Assembly (NCBI GenBank): GCA_016650295.1
Contig: JAENWA010000068.1
Span: 62,001-126,000 of the forward strand
DNA: 64,000 nt
Direction of reading: 5' to 3'
Source of the DNA: Desulfuromonadales bacterium
GTDB lineage: Bacteria > Desulfobacterota > Desulfuromonadia > Geobacterales > Pseudopelobacteraceae
Shown one piece after another: positions 52,829 to 61,644 of the stretch (position 1 is its first letter; each line of letters starts with the position of its first letter). Below the pieces are notes generated by a model. It saw only the letters and a list, made by a program, of their open reading frames with translations, made no database searches and was not told the DNA's origin. The position numbers were made by a program, and so were the translations under genes.

Positions 52829-54030
52829 AGAAGGACAACCTGAAACAACACCCGAAGAATTCAGCAAGCGGACATGACGGATCAAAGGCCAACAGAAGCA
52901 CCAATGAGGCGTTCGAGTATTACCTGACTAAACTTAACTGGTTGGAACGCTTGCTTCTGTTTATGTCCAAGACAGAGCTGTTTATCCTGCAATACTGCAC
53001 CCGCTCGACCAGAATGACCTTGACTTCGGTCGGCGCAATGGTGGTCATCACCGGCATCCTGGCGTTCTTTTCCTCATTTTTTGCCGTAAAAAACAGTTTT
53101 TTTATGGCGGACAAAACATTCATGTCTTGGCTGGTTCCGATCTTTGTAGCGTGCGTTTATTCCGGCTCGATCATGGCATTTGACCGGGAGATTGTTTCGG
53201 CAACAGATAAAAGAGCGGCCTGGATGCGGATTCCTTTTGCCATTTTGATTGGCATTGTCATCTCTTATCCGATCGAGTTACAGATGCAGCACGGCAGGAT
53301 TACAGCTGAGATCAACAAAATTGCGGATTCGAGGAATAAAGACAAGAAAGATGATATCAAGAAGTTTGAAGCAAATAATACAATCCTGATGGAGCAGTCA
53401 ATTAAACCGCTGTTGAACAAGCAGGATTCACTGAAAAAACTAAGGGATCAGGAGCAGAAAAGTGCTGATTGGGAGTCTCAGCCGCAAAATGGTCTCTGTC
53501 GCGGCAAGTGTGCCGAACACAAAACTAATGCCGAGGGGTATCAACGGCAACTTGATGAAATCACAGGTCAGATACAGGCAGAGAGCAAACGTATCGATGG
53601 CGATAAACGATATTTGGACAATAAAAAAGAAATCAGCAAAGTAGAGGAAGAAATCGAGGCAGATAAAAACAGATCTCACGACCTACTTTCCCAGGCGGTT
53701 GCCCTGCACTCCATATACAAAAGTGAGGCAGGCGGAGCCGCCGAAACTCTGGGCTGGTTTCTCCGTTTCTTCTTTGTCTGTTTTGAGCTCTTTCCGGTCC
53801 TGATCAAAATGACCATGTCCTATACGGAGTACCACGCTTATCTGGATGCACGTATGCGTCTGAACGTTAACAAGATGATTGGAGCTTCTAACCACAAACT
53901 TGAGTTTTTTCGAGATAATCCAGACAAAATTCTATTTGATAACACGGAAATTACCGACATGCTGGCGATGGTTGCCGAAGACCGGGAAATTGATACTATG
54001 AACCGCCCGGAGGATGAGCGTCATGGCTGA
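52825..54030 (+). CDS. DUF4407 membrane protein
   Basis: 401 residues. Four membrane helices frame a long cytosolic coiled coil: SVGAMVVITGILAFFSSFFA, FMSWLVPIFVACVYSGSIMA, IPFAILIGIVISYPIELQM, then a charged coiled coil (about 155-285), and finally TLGWFLRFFFVCFELFPVLI. The MAFDRE motif after helix 2 and the ELFPVLIKM motif in helix 4 are typical of DUF4407. Its function is unknown; in some conflict systems it is thought to be the membrane effector or sensor. It overlaps the kinase gene by ATGA. Confidence 0.92.
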   Translation: MKKDNLKQHPKNSASGHDGSKANRSTNEAFEYYLTKLNWLERLLLFMSKTELFILQYCTRSTRMTLTSVGAMVVITGILAFFSSFFAVKNSFFMADKTFMSWLVPIFVACVYSGSIMAFDREIVSATDKRAAWMRIPFAILIGIVISYPIELQMQHGRITAEINKIADSRNKDKKDDIKKFEANNTILMEQSIKPLLNKQDSLKKLRDQEQKSADWESQPQNGLCRGKCAEHKTNAEGYQRQLDEITGQIQAESKRIDGDKRYLDNKKEISKVEEEIEADKNRSHDLLSQAVALHSIYKSEAGGAAETLGWFLRFFFVCFELFPVLIKMTMSYTEYHAYLDARMRLNVNKMIGASNHKLEFFRDNPDKILFDNTEITDMLAMVAEDREIDTMNRPEDERHG

Positions 54031-54628
54031 ATCAGAAGGTGATATTAAAATGGAACGGGTCTGCCCGGAATGCAGATACTCAAACCCACCTGGAAAAGAA
54101 AATTGTCAAAGCTGCGGCCTCTTTATCCTTTTTGAACCTGATACTCCGTTACAGGAAACAGCTTCCTCTGCAGCAGAAGAGGGCCAACAGGCGCAAGAGA
54201 CCGCCTCCAGTACTGACCATGATCCAGAAGAAGCAAAATGTCCTGAATGTGAAGCTGTTGGCACCATAGTCAACAATAGATGCTCAAGATGCAATTGGAC
54301 ATCTGCTGTGAGTTTCACACTCAAATGGCAGGATGAACGAATCAGTAATATTCCAATCAGCTGTGAAAGTCCGGTCTTTATCGGTCGCGTTCCACCTGTT
54401 GAAGCTTCTCTTGCTCAACACATCGAGTCATATCATCATACGGTTTCACGCATGCATGCCGAGCTTTACCTGGATAATAACGGTCTTCCCTTTCTGCGGG
54501 ATATGGGTTCCCAAAATGGTACCAGTGTCAATGGGTGCAGGATTCAAAAATACAAACCTCAATTGCTAAAGAATGGAGATACTGTGGCTTTTTCAAGTTC
54601 ATTATGTGCACAAGTAGTGCAAATCTAA
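54023..54628 (+). CDS. Zinc-ribbon/FHA-domain protein
   Basis: 201 residues from the ATG at 54023, preceded by GGAGGA. Two zinc ribbons come first: VCPECRYSNPPGKENCQSCG and KCPECEAVGTIVNNRCSRCN. An FHA domain follows (about 110-200): SPVFIGRVPPVEASLAQHIE, TVSRMHAELYLDNNGLPFLR, DMGSQNGTSVNG, giving the GR, SRxH and NGTxxNG landmarks. FHA domains bind phosphothreonine, so this is the natural reader of the adjacent kinase. The start lies eight bases inside the DUF4407 gene. Confidence 0.93.
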   Translation: MAESEGDIKMERVCPECRYSNPPGKENCQSCGLFILFEPDTPLQETASSAAEEGQQAQETASSTDHDPEEAKCPECEAVGTIVNNRCSRCNWTSAVSFTLKWQDERISNIPISCESPVFIGRVPPVEASLAQHIESYHHTVSRMHAELYLDNNGLPFLRDMGSQNGTSVNGCRIQKYKPQLLKNGDTVAFSSSLCAQVVQI

Positions 54629-54644
54629 TAAGTCGGGAGGGGTT

Positions 54645-55850
54645 ATGAGCGGAGCGAAAAGTGGAGGAGTTAGCATTATCCCAATGGTTATATTTGGCGC
54701 GGTTGGCGCTGCCGCAACTCTTGTTGTTGGCGGCGTAGCTTTTGGGGTGGTATCTACGGTTAATGCATACCGTTCAGCACGCGACAGAATCGAGAGAGAA
54801 CGTGAGCAGGCAACTGCTGAACAAAAAAGAGAACTGAACAAGGTTCTGGAAGAGTGGCAGAGCCGTCTTGCATCGTCCAGTTCGCAGACTCAAGAAGCAG
54901 TCTCGTCGGTAAAATCTACCGCTGATATCCTGGCAGGAATGGTAACCAATCAACCGCTGTCAACAAATCTGAAAGATGGCGATCTTTTGGCTTCATTGCG
55001 TGAAGCGGAGCAAGAACCGGTGCCTCCGGTTACGGTTGAGATGCCTTCTGTCAAGCCAACAGTTGATCTACAGGAGTTGATTGAAAACATCCAGGGGCTG
55101 TTGCTCAAGGTTGAAATGAAGTTGCCAGAGAGCATCAAGAGTAAGGTTGAAGCCCTTTATCGTGAGCAGAGATTTGAGCAGGCAACCGAAATTGCCAGGG
55201 GAATTCGAATTGAGATTAGCCATGAACTGGCTAGAATAGCGCAAGAAAAGCAGGAAGAGATGCTGGATGCAAAAACAATTCTGGAGGGACTACCCCCGGA
55301 TTTCCCCTCTGAAGCAAGGGCAGTCCTGACTGAAGCAGCTGAAGGGCGAGTTCGCTTTGACCTTGAAGCGAAGAAATCTGTTCAGGAAATGATTCAAATG
55401 ATTTACCGGCAGGCTGCAGCACAGGTCATGCACAAAACTTTCACGGATTTGGGTTACGAAATTGAGCCGGTTGGTAATAGCCTGTTTACTGATGATAGTG
55501 ATATATATTTTCGGAAGAATGAATGGGAAGATGGTTACTGTGTAAAGTTGAAGTTAAAAGGCGATCGGATCAATTTCTTCATGCAGAAGACCTCGGAAAC
55601 AGGGGATGAATACGATAAGGATATGGAGCAGGAGTGGAAAGATCAATTCCCTGAAGTACAGAAAAAACTTCGCGAGGCCGGACTTGACTTAAATGTGAAT
55701 GAAGATAGTCCCCCTGGTAAATATAAGGTTCCTACTGGAGAAAAGATAAAGATTGATACCAGGAAGAAAAGAACTCCTTCGAAGGGACGTGAAGCAGTCA
55801 AACATACAGAAAGCACTGAGAAAAGAGCTGCCATGGAGAAACAAATATGA
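54645..55850 (+). CDS. Membrane-anchored coiled-coil protein of unknown function
   Basis: 401 residues with GGGAGGGG before the ATG. A hydrophobic stretch near the N-terminus (IIPMVIFGAVGAAATLVVGG) is followed by a long charged coiled coil (ARDRIEREREQATAEQKREL) and, from about 150, helical segments with a compact alpha/beta part (YEIEPVGNSLFTDDSDIYFR, NEWEDGYCVKLKLKGDRINF). The tail is basic (IDTRKKRTPSKGREAVKHTE). No named family recognised. It overlaps the AAA+ gene by ATGA, so the two are likely partners. Confidence 0.8.
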   Translation: MSGAKSGGVSIIPMVIFGAVGAAATLVVGGVAFGVVSTVNAYRSARDRIEREREQATAEQKRELNKVLEEWQSRLASSSSQTQEAVSSVKSTADILAGMVTNQPLSTNLKDGDLLASLREAEQEPVPPVTVEMPSVKPTVDLQELIENIQGLLLKVEMKLPESIKSKVEALYREQRFEQATEIARGIRIEISHELARIAQEKQEEMLDAKTILEGLPPDFPSEARAVLTEAAEGRVRFDLEAKKSVQEMIQMIYRQAAAQVMHKTFTDLGYEIEPVGNSLFTDDSDIYFRKNEWEDGYCVKLKLKGDRINFFMQKTSETGDEYDKDMEQEWKDQFPEVQKKLREAGLDLNVNEDSPPGKYKVPTGEKIKIDTRKKRTPSKGREAVKHTESTEKRAAMEKQI

Positions 55851-57700
55851 GCCAGATAGATGCGATTATGAAAGACAGAATTACTCCACGCTGGGCCAGA
55901 GACATCTATAGTCTCCTACCAATTAAATCGCAGTTTATCTTCAGCGGAAACATCAGGGATACATTTCTGGTAGCTTCCGAAAAGGGGGAATATGCGCCGA
56001 TAGATTTTTATAGTTTAGTCTGGATGGTGCTTCGTGACATGGGGTTTAAAAAGCTCGAAATATTTGATCCGATTGACGGACTGCGGGTTTTCCCCGGTGA
56101 CGGCAAAACTGTTCCAGCACCGATGAAGGATGAAGTACTGTCTGAAAGGATCGTAAAAAAACTGGAAGAGAAAGAGCGGGTCGCCATAGTGATAGATTTC
56201 GCTTCGCGGATCGATAAGGCAAGCAGACTATTCACGACCTGCGATAAACTTGCAACCTGTCTAAAGCCGGAAATGCTCAAGGAGAATAACGAAACCCACG
56301 CATTCTACAACCCGATTATCTGGCTGTTCGACAATGATAGAGATATTCCACCATGGTATTGTGCCGGCAATCACAGAGTCCACCGGCTGGATATTCCAAG
56401 ACCGGATCATGACCAGCGTTTGAAGCTCGCTTCAATTAGGCTGAAAAGGGCTTTTGAGGTTGAGTTTGAGTCGTCGTCTGATGAAGTGAAGAAAACCTAT
56501 ACTGACATCTTCGCCAACATGTCTGAGGGGTTCGCCCTTTCGGAAATGACTGACGTGGCCAATCTGGCAAAGATTATGGACGACATTAAACTAAAAGACA
56601 TCGATGATGCCGTACGGAGTTACAAAACCGGGAACCCCGCCCTCGAAAATCCCTGGAATGGTGGTGGGTTACGGGAAAGTATAAGTAAATCGGAAGAAGA
56701 AATAAACAACCGGGTGTGTGGCCAAAGGAGCGCAGTGCGGCACGCGGTTGATATCCTGAAACGGTCGGTTATGGGCTTGAATGGTGCTCATGCGAGTTCT
56801 TCAAATAATCGGCCACGGGGAGTGCTATTCCTTGCCGGGCCAACAGGTGTGGGCAAGACTGAACTCGCTAAAGCGTTGGCCACTCAACTTTTTGGCAATG
56901 AAAATGCCATGATACGTTTCGATATGAGTGAATTTTCCCATGATCACTCTGATGCCCGGTTGCTGGGGGCGCCTCCGGGGTATGTAGGCTATGAAGGGGG
57001 TGGCGAACTGGTCAATGCCATCCGCCAGAAGCCATTTAGTCTGGTTCTGTTTGATGAAATCGAAAAAGCCAATGGCAAGATACTCGACAAGTTTCTTCAA
57101 ATTCTGGAAGACGGCAGGATTACCAGCGGCAAAGGGGAAACGGTTTACTTTTCAGAGTGTGTGATTGTCTTTACTTCAAACCTTGGAATTATGAAGGAAA
57201 AGCGTAGATTGGTCGGAGATGAAGTGGTTGTTGAGACAGAACCGATTGTGAAATGCACTGATGACCCTGCAGAGGTACGCAAAAAGGTTAAGGAGGGGGT
57301 TAAGAGGCATTTTACTTCGGAATTGAGACGACCTGAACTTTTGAACAGATTGGGCGACAATATCGTCGTTTTCGATTTTATTCAGCCGGATGTTGCTGAT
57401 GAAATAATTAAAATAATGCTGGGAAAAATAACCGGTAGACTGAATGAAGAGCACAATGCGACACTATTCATTAATCCCGAGTCCAAAGCGATGCTTCATG
57501 AAAAATGCAAGCAGGATCTAAGTAACGGTGGCCGTGGCATCGGCAATTGCCTTGAAACCATGCTCATAAATCCTCTGTCACGGGCATTATTCGCCCAAGT
57601 AACGGTGAAGGACAAGACGGTTACTGTTACCGGCATTAGAAAAATGGGGGCGAGTGAATCCGAATCTGAAACATATGAGCTTGATCTGCAACTCAGTTGA
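55847..57700 (+). CDS. Clp-type AAA+ ATPase of the CHAT-kinase system
   Basis: 617 residues. The first 250 residues are specific (MSQIDAIMKDRITPRWARDI, KSQFIFSGNIRDTFLVASEK) and may hold a degenerate first AAA-like module (VAIVIDFASRIDKASR at a Walker B-like place). The second half is a Clp/Hsp100 D2-type AAA+: Walker [15 protein letters not shown] (331-338), SEFSHDHSDARLLGAPPGYV, Walker [14 protein letters not shown] (403-404), sensor IVFTSNLGIM and RRPELLNRLGDNIVVFD with the arginine finger region. It is not ClpB: there is one clear D2 module and no M-domain. It may unfold or remodel partners for the CHAT protease. Confidence 0.92.
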   Translation: MSQIDAIMKDRITPRWARDIYSLLPIKSQFIFSGNIRDTFLVASEKGEYAPIDFYSLVWMVLRDMGFKKLEIFDPIDGLRVFPGDGKTVPAPMKDEVLSERIVKKLEEKERVAIVIDFASRIDKASRLFTTCDKLATCLKPEMLKENNETHAFYNPIIWLFDNDRDIPPWYCAGNHRVHRLDIPRPDHDQRLKLASIRLKRAFEVEFESSSDEVKKTYTDIFANMSEGFALSEMTDVANLAKIMDDIKLKDIDDAVRSYKTGNPALENPWNGGGLRESISKSEEEINNRVCGQRSAVRHAVDILKRSVMGLNGAHASSSNNRPRGVLFLAGPTGVGKTELAKALATQLFGNENAMIRFDMSEFSHDHSDARLLGAPPGYVGYEGGGELVNAIRQKPFSLVLFDEIEKANGKILDKFLQILEDGRITSGKGETVYFSECVIVFTSNLGIMKEKRRLVGDEVVVETEPIVKCTDDPAEVRKKVKEGVKRHFTSELRRPELLNRLGDNIVVFDFIQPDVADEIIKIMLGKITGRLNEEHNATLFINPESKAMLHEKCKQDLSNGGRGIGNCLETMLINPLSRALFAQVTVKDKTVTVTGIRKMGASESESETYELDLQLS

Positions 57701-57702
57701 AC

Positions 57703-58362
57703 ATGACTGCTGAAATCAGAATAAACAGGGCGCACTATCCGGTGACTGTGCTCGGTCCTGGTAGAAGGATAGGCATCTGGCTACAGGGGTGCAGCATAGG
57801 TTGCCCTGATTGTCTCTCCAAAGACACTTGGTCAACCGATGCCGGTAATCTCATGGATATCAGCCGTCTAGTGGATTGGTGCCGGCAATATGAGGCTCAG
57901 GGTGTGGACGGGATCACCATATCCGGGGGGGAGCCGTTCGAACAGCCTGAAGCTCTGGAAGTGCTCTTACGCCAACTGCATGCCTGGACCGACAGAATGA
58001 GCACTTCAGTCGATTACCTGTGCTACAGCGGGAACCATTTCAGACTCATACAGGAGAAGTATCCGCATATACTTTCCTTTCTCGACACAATCATTCCGGA
58101 ACCGTTCAATGTAGACCTGACTGGAAAACCATTAAGGGGTTCGGCCAATCAACCGGTGATTCACCTTACTGAACTGGGTGTGTCACGTTTTGCTGACTTA
58201 GTTGACGAATCTCCGTCAGAATATGGCAAGCGGATGCAATTCACCTTTGAAGGCAATACCGTATGGTTTATCGGCATCCCGGAGCGGGGGGACATGGAGA
58301 GAATGGTGGAACTATGCAAGGCGCAGGGATTGTATCTGAAGAATGTGTCGTGGGAATCATGA
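57703..58362 (+). CDS. Radical SAM protein, activating-enzyme type
   Basis: 219 residues from the ATG at 57703 (a TTG at 57697 overlaps the preceding stop). The cluster motif LQGCSIGCPDCLSKDTW is C-x3-C-x2-C, and ITISGGEPFEQPEAL is the SAM-binding GGE. The size and WLQGC..GC..C pattern resemble NrdG/PflA-type activases or QueE-like small radical SAM proteins. No glycyl radical partner is nearby. In this block it is coupled to the AAA+ gene and to a second radical SAM gene, so it may modify a protein or peptide of the system. Confidence 0.9.
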   Translation: MTAEIRINRAHYPVTVLGPGRRIGIWLQGCSIGCPDCLSKDTWSTDAGNLMDISRLVDWCRQYEAQGVDGITISGGEPFEQPEALEVLLRQLHAWTDRMSTSVDYLCYSGNHFRLIQEKYPHILSFLDTIIPEPFNVDLTGKPLRGSANQPVIHLTELGVSRFADLVDESPSEYGKRMQFTFEGNTVWFIGIPERGDMERMVELCKAQGLYLKNVSWES

Positions 58363-59774
58363 ATATCCTGATGTTTCATTTGAATCCAATAAGGCCAACG
58401 TTTAGCCTCGGGTTAGCACAACTATCAGCTGTTCTCAGCCAGAAAGGGCACAAATGTTCGTTCTTCCCTGTCTTTAAGGGCAATCTTAGCAATGTTCTTA
58501 GCATTGTTCAGAAGACTGCCCCGAATCTCATCCTCATATCCCTCCACAGCGATTCATTGATTCTGTGCAAAGAGCTTATGGAAATGCTCTGCGGGACAAA
58601 GATTCCTATTGTTCTCGGGGGTATTCATCCAACAATCGCACCGGAGGAATGCATAACGCTTGCAGGTGTATATGCCCTGTGTAGAGGAGAGGGTGAAGAT
58701 CCTCTCATCGATCTCGTCGCAGCCATGGAAAGTGGTCAAGATCCGACGGGTATTGAGAACGTATGGGTAAAAAAAGACCAAAAGATTTATCGAAATCCGT
58801 TACGCCCATTGCATCGCTGTCTTGACGAATTTCCTTTCCCTGACTACACGATCTTCCGTGAGTTCTTCAATTTCGAAATCATACCGGTCATTCTTTCACG
58901 TGGATGTCCCTTTGACTGTTCATATTGCTGCAATCATACGTTGAAAAAGTTATACGGAGCAAAAAATTACCTCAGAAGACATTCAGTTAATTACAGTATC
59001 GAAAATATAGAACAGGCTCTCAAAGTGTTTCCCCTCTCATCGGAAATAGAATTTTTCGATGACACCTTCATTCTTGACAAAGCTTGGCTTAAAGATTTTT
59101 TGTCAAAGTTTTCACAATTTGGCATTCCATTTAGTTGTAACGCACGTTTTGACCTCCTCGATGAGGACACCATTGAGGCACTGTCCTCGGCAGGCTGTGT
59201 CAGGATAAATGCAGCGATTGAATCAGGGAATTTTCGCTTACGCAGTGACGTGTTGAAACGTGAGATGAGTGACGATACCATCATCGAAAAATCCCGGCTA
59301 ATCAAGAAACATGGTATTAGGCTTTTTACTCACAACATGATTGGAATTCCCGGTGAGACGGAAGAGGATATTTTGAAAACCATTCAGCTCAACAGAACAA
59401 TACAGGCTGATTCTCTGCATTTGAGCATTTGCGCTCCGTATCCATCAACTGATCTGAGGTTTTTGTGTGAAAAAAATGGTTGGCTTGAGAAACAGGGAAA
59501 ACATACAGACTCATTCTGCGATTTCAGTATCATAGGGACACCGTATATCGACCGCCGGAAGGTCAACTACTATTTTCTGGCGTTTCATTCAATACTCTAC
59601 GATAGGGGGCTCACCCTCATTATTAAGAAAACTGCATTCTGGGTCATGCATCTCGGTGATAACCGTCTTTATCGTTGGTTGCGCTCTGTTCGCTTTTTTA
59701 CGACATGGAAATGGCAACGAATCCGTGCCTGGCTTAACCTTGGTAAATTTCGCAATCAGGACATTACAGTATGA
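58359..59774 (+). CDS. B12-binding-type radical SAM protein
   Basis: 471 residues from the ATG at 58359, which overlaps the upstream stop as ATGA; the frame before it is spurious. The N-terminal 150 residues look like a cobalamin-binding-type Rossmann fold (MNILMFHLNPIRPTFSLGLA, PIVLGGIHPTIAPEECITL). The radical SAM core has the C-x3-C-x2-C motif in LSRGCPFDCSYCCNHTLKKL, and FFDDTFILDK and HNMIGIPGETEEDILKTI are typical of this class. Members perform methylations or ring formations on diverse substrates. Overlap with the glycosyltransferase downstream suggests modification of a glycan or lipid. Confidence 0.92.
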   Translation: MNILMFHLNPIRPTFSLGLAQLSAVLSQKGHKCSFFPVFKGNLSNVLSIVQKTAPNLILISLHSDSLILCKELMEMLCGTKIPIVLGGIHPTIAPEECITLAGVYALCRGEGEDPLIDLVAAMESGQDPTGIENVWVKKDQKIYRNPLRPLHRCLDEFPFPDYTIFREFFNFEIIPVILSRGCPFDCSYCCNHTLKKLYGAKNYLRRHSVNYSIENIEQALKVFPLSSEIEFFDDTFILDKAWLKDFLSKFSQFGIPFSCNARFDLLDEDTIEALSSAGCVRINAAIESGNFRLRSDVLKREMSDDTIIEKSRLIKKHGIRLFTHNMIGIPGETEEDILKTIQLNRTIQADSLHLSICAPYPSTDLRFLCEKNGWLEKQGKHTDSFCDFSIIGTPYIDRRKVNYYFLAFHSILYDRGLTLIIKKTAFWVMHLGDNRLYRWLRSVRFFTTWKWQRIRAWLNLGKFRNQDITV

Positions 59775-60790
59775 ATGTGACCATAGGAATACCTACCATT
59801 AACAGTAGCAACTATATATTTTCTTCACTGGTTCGCATTAAGAATGAAATAGCTGCTGTACCGGAGAATTACATCTGTAGATTAGTAGTTTGTGTCAATG
59901 GCTCTCAGGACGAGGGAAAAACCAGGATAGAGATAGAACGGTTCAAGTTCAACACATCGATTCCGCTGGATATTATCGAAGAGGGAAAAGCTGGAAAGAA
60001 CAATGCCCTGAACTGCATCGTCAGCCATGCCCGCCAGCAACACCGCTGCGACATAATATATTTCTTCGATGATGATGTAGCTATTCTTGATGGCTCACTC
60101 GGAGTAAACCTCACAAAAATTGCCGAGCATGAGTTCCACTACGGTTTGCCAGTACTGGTTGGATCATCGATGCTCGGAATTCAGCGTTCACTTCGCCATT
60201 TCGTCAGAATTAGACACTCCCTCATCAGGGGGATACTGTCGTGGAGTCTTCACCGTTTATTCATAATGCCGTATCTGCTTGGTGCAGAAAAACCAAAGTT
60301 CTGCGAAGGACTTAGTCTAGGCACGTTTCTAAAATATATGCCAGCCTATCCGGACGATGAGACCGGCATTACAGATGATACTTTTCTTAGTAATTTTTTT
60401 GCATGTCAGGGCATGAAGGAATATCTGAATAACGGCATTCCGCCAATAATCAAACCACCTAACTCATTAGCATATGTAGAAATTACGCATAACTATCGTG
60501 AATGGCGGCGACAGCAACTACGTATACATGCAGGTATCCGAAGGTCGTTTAACTATTTCCATGATCGTGATAAAAAATATCTTGAAGAGTTTTTCCAATG
60601 GCCGTATGCCTTCAACAGTGAATCACGTGTATGGCCAAAGGGGATGGCTAAGACAAAATGGCTTCTCTATCTGATTTATCGTTTCCTGCACGCATTCAAC
60701 GAATCCTCTGCACATCGTATGGTCAAATCCGGCATGGTACCTGACTGGTGCGCTGCAGTTTCCACTAAACATTGGATGAATGAATCATGA
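59771..60790 (+). CDS. Family 2-type glycosyltransferase
   Basis: 339 residues. GT-A fold: MNVTIGIPTINSSNYIFSSL, EEGKAGKNNALNCIVSHARQ and the metal-binding DIIYFFDDDVAILDGS. The C-terminus contains PAYPDDETGITDDTFLSNFF and EITHNYREWRRQQLRIHAGI, the usual acceptor-side motifs. No membrane helix is clear. It overlaps both neighbours by ATGA. Donor and acceptor unknown. Confidence 0.9.
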   Translation: MNVTIGIPTINSSNYIFSSLVRIKNEIAAVPENYICRLVVCVNGSQDEGKTRIEIERFKFNTSIPLDIIEEGKAGKNNALNCIVSHARQQHRCDIIYFFDDDVAILDGSLGVNLTKIAEHEFHYGLPVLVGSSMLGIQRSLRHFVRIRHSLIRGILSWSLHRLFIMPYLLGAEKPKFCEGLSLGTFLKYMPAYPDDETGITDDTFLSNFFACQGMKEYLNNGIPPIIKPPNSLAYVEITHNYREWRRQQLRIHAGIRRSFNYFHDRDKKYLEEFFQWPYAFNSESRVWPKGMAKTKWLLYLIYRFLHAFNESSAHRMVKSGMVPDWCAAVSTKHWMNES

Positions 60791-61542
60791 TACCAAAAAA
60801 ATTTCACTTCATATTTGGGCTTGAACCTCAGGACCTACCATTTCATATTACCCATTATTTATGTTTGCTTTCGTGCATAAAAGTCAACCAGCCGGATGAA
60901 GTGCATTTTTACTGTCAGCATGAGCCTTTCGGCCCATATTGGGAAATAATTAAGCACAATCTCATACTCCACTATGTTTCTACGATCCAAAGACTAAACG
61001 GTTACGATTTAAACTACGCACATCAGTCGGATTTCCTCCGGCTTGAATTGCTAAACCGACATGGAGGCGTTTATGCGGATATGGACACCATATTTGTCAA
61101 CACGTTAAAGGAAGAGTTTTATCGAAAGGATTTTGTAATGGGTCGTGAGGATATACCTTATCCGTTCTACGGGTTGTGCAATGCCTTCATGATGGCCCGT
61201 TCTGGATCAGAATTCGGGAATCGGTGGCTAAACGACATCTTTGAAGCTTACAACGGTTCTTGGAATTACCATTCAGTTCGCCTCCCGAAAGAACTTGCCT
61301 TGGCTCACCCTGATCTTATTCATATTGAACCACAAGAATCGTTTTACAAGCACATGTGGGATGAAGAGGGAATCTCACAACTTTACACAAATATTGATCG
61401 AAATCTGTGCAACAACTACTGCCTTCACCTTTGGAACCATGTTGCATGGGATGAACATCTTGCAAATCTCACTGAAGAAGACATCATGACAAGAGACTCA
61501 ACATACAATCTGATTGCACGCTCAGTTCTCAGCTTAACCTAG
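60787..61542 (+). CDS. DXD-motif glycosyltransferase (GT32-like)
   Basis: 251 residues. MIPKKFHFIFGLEPQDLPFH is the IPK.IH.IW-type opening of Gly_transf_sug proteins; NYAHQSDFLRLELLNRHGGV followed by YADMDTIFVNTL contains the A..SD..R...L...GG.Y.D.D signature. These enzymes add sugars from nucleotide donors, often mannose or galactose. It is the last gene in the overlapping run, and 102 bases separate it from the CARF nuclease gene. Confidence 0.92.
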   Translation: MIPKKFHFIFGLEPQDLPFHITHYLCLLSCIKVNQPDEVHFYCQHEPFGPYWEIIKHNLILHYVSTIQRLNGYDLNYAHQSDFLRLELLNRHGGVYADMDTIFVNTLKEEFYRKDFVMGREDIPYPFYGLCNAFMMARSGSEFGNRWLNDIFEAYNGSWNYHSVRLPKELALAHPDLIHIEPQESFYKHMWDEEGISQLYTNIDRNLCNNYCLHLWNHVAWDEHLANLTEEDIMTRDSTYNLIARSVLSLT

Positions 61543-61644
61543 AAAATGACGTTCATCTCTTATAGTGTTGATTGAAAAGAGAATGGCACCTGATCTGATT
61601 AACGCTTATTTCTCATAAAATAAACAAAATGATATGAGGATCTT

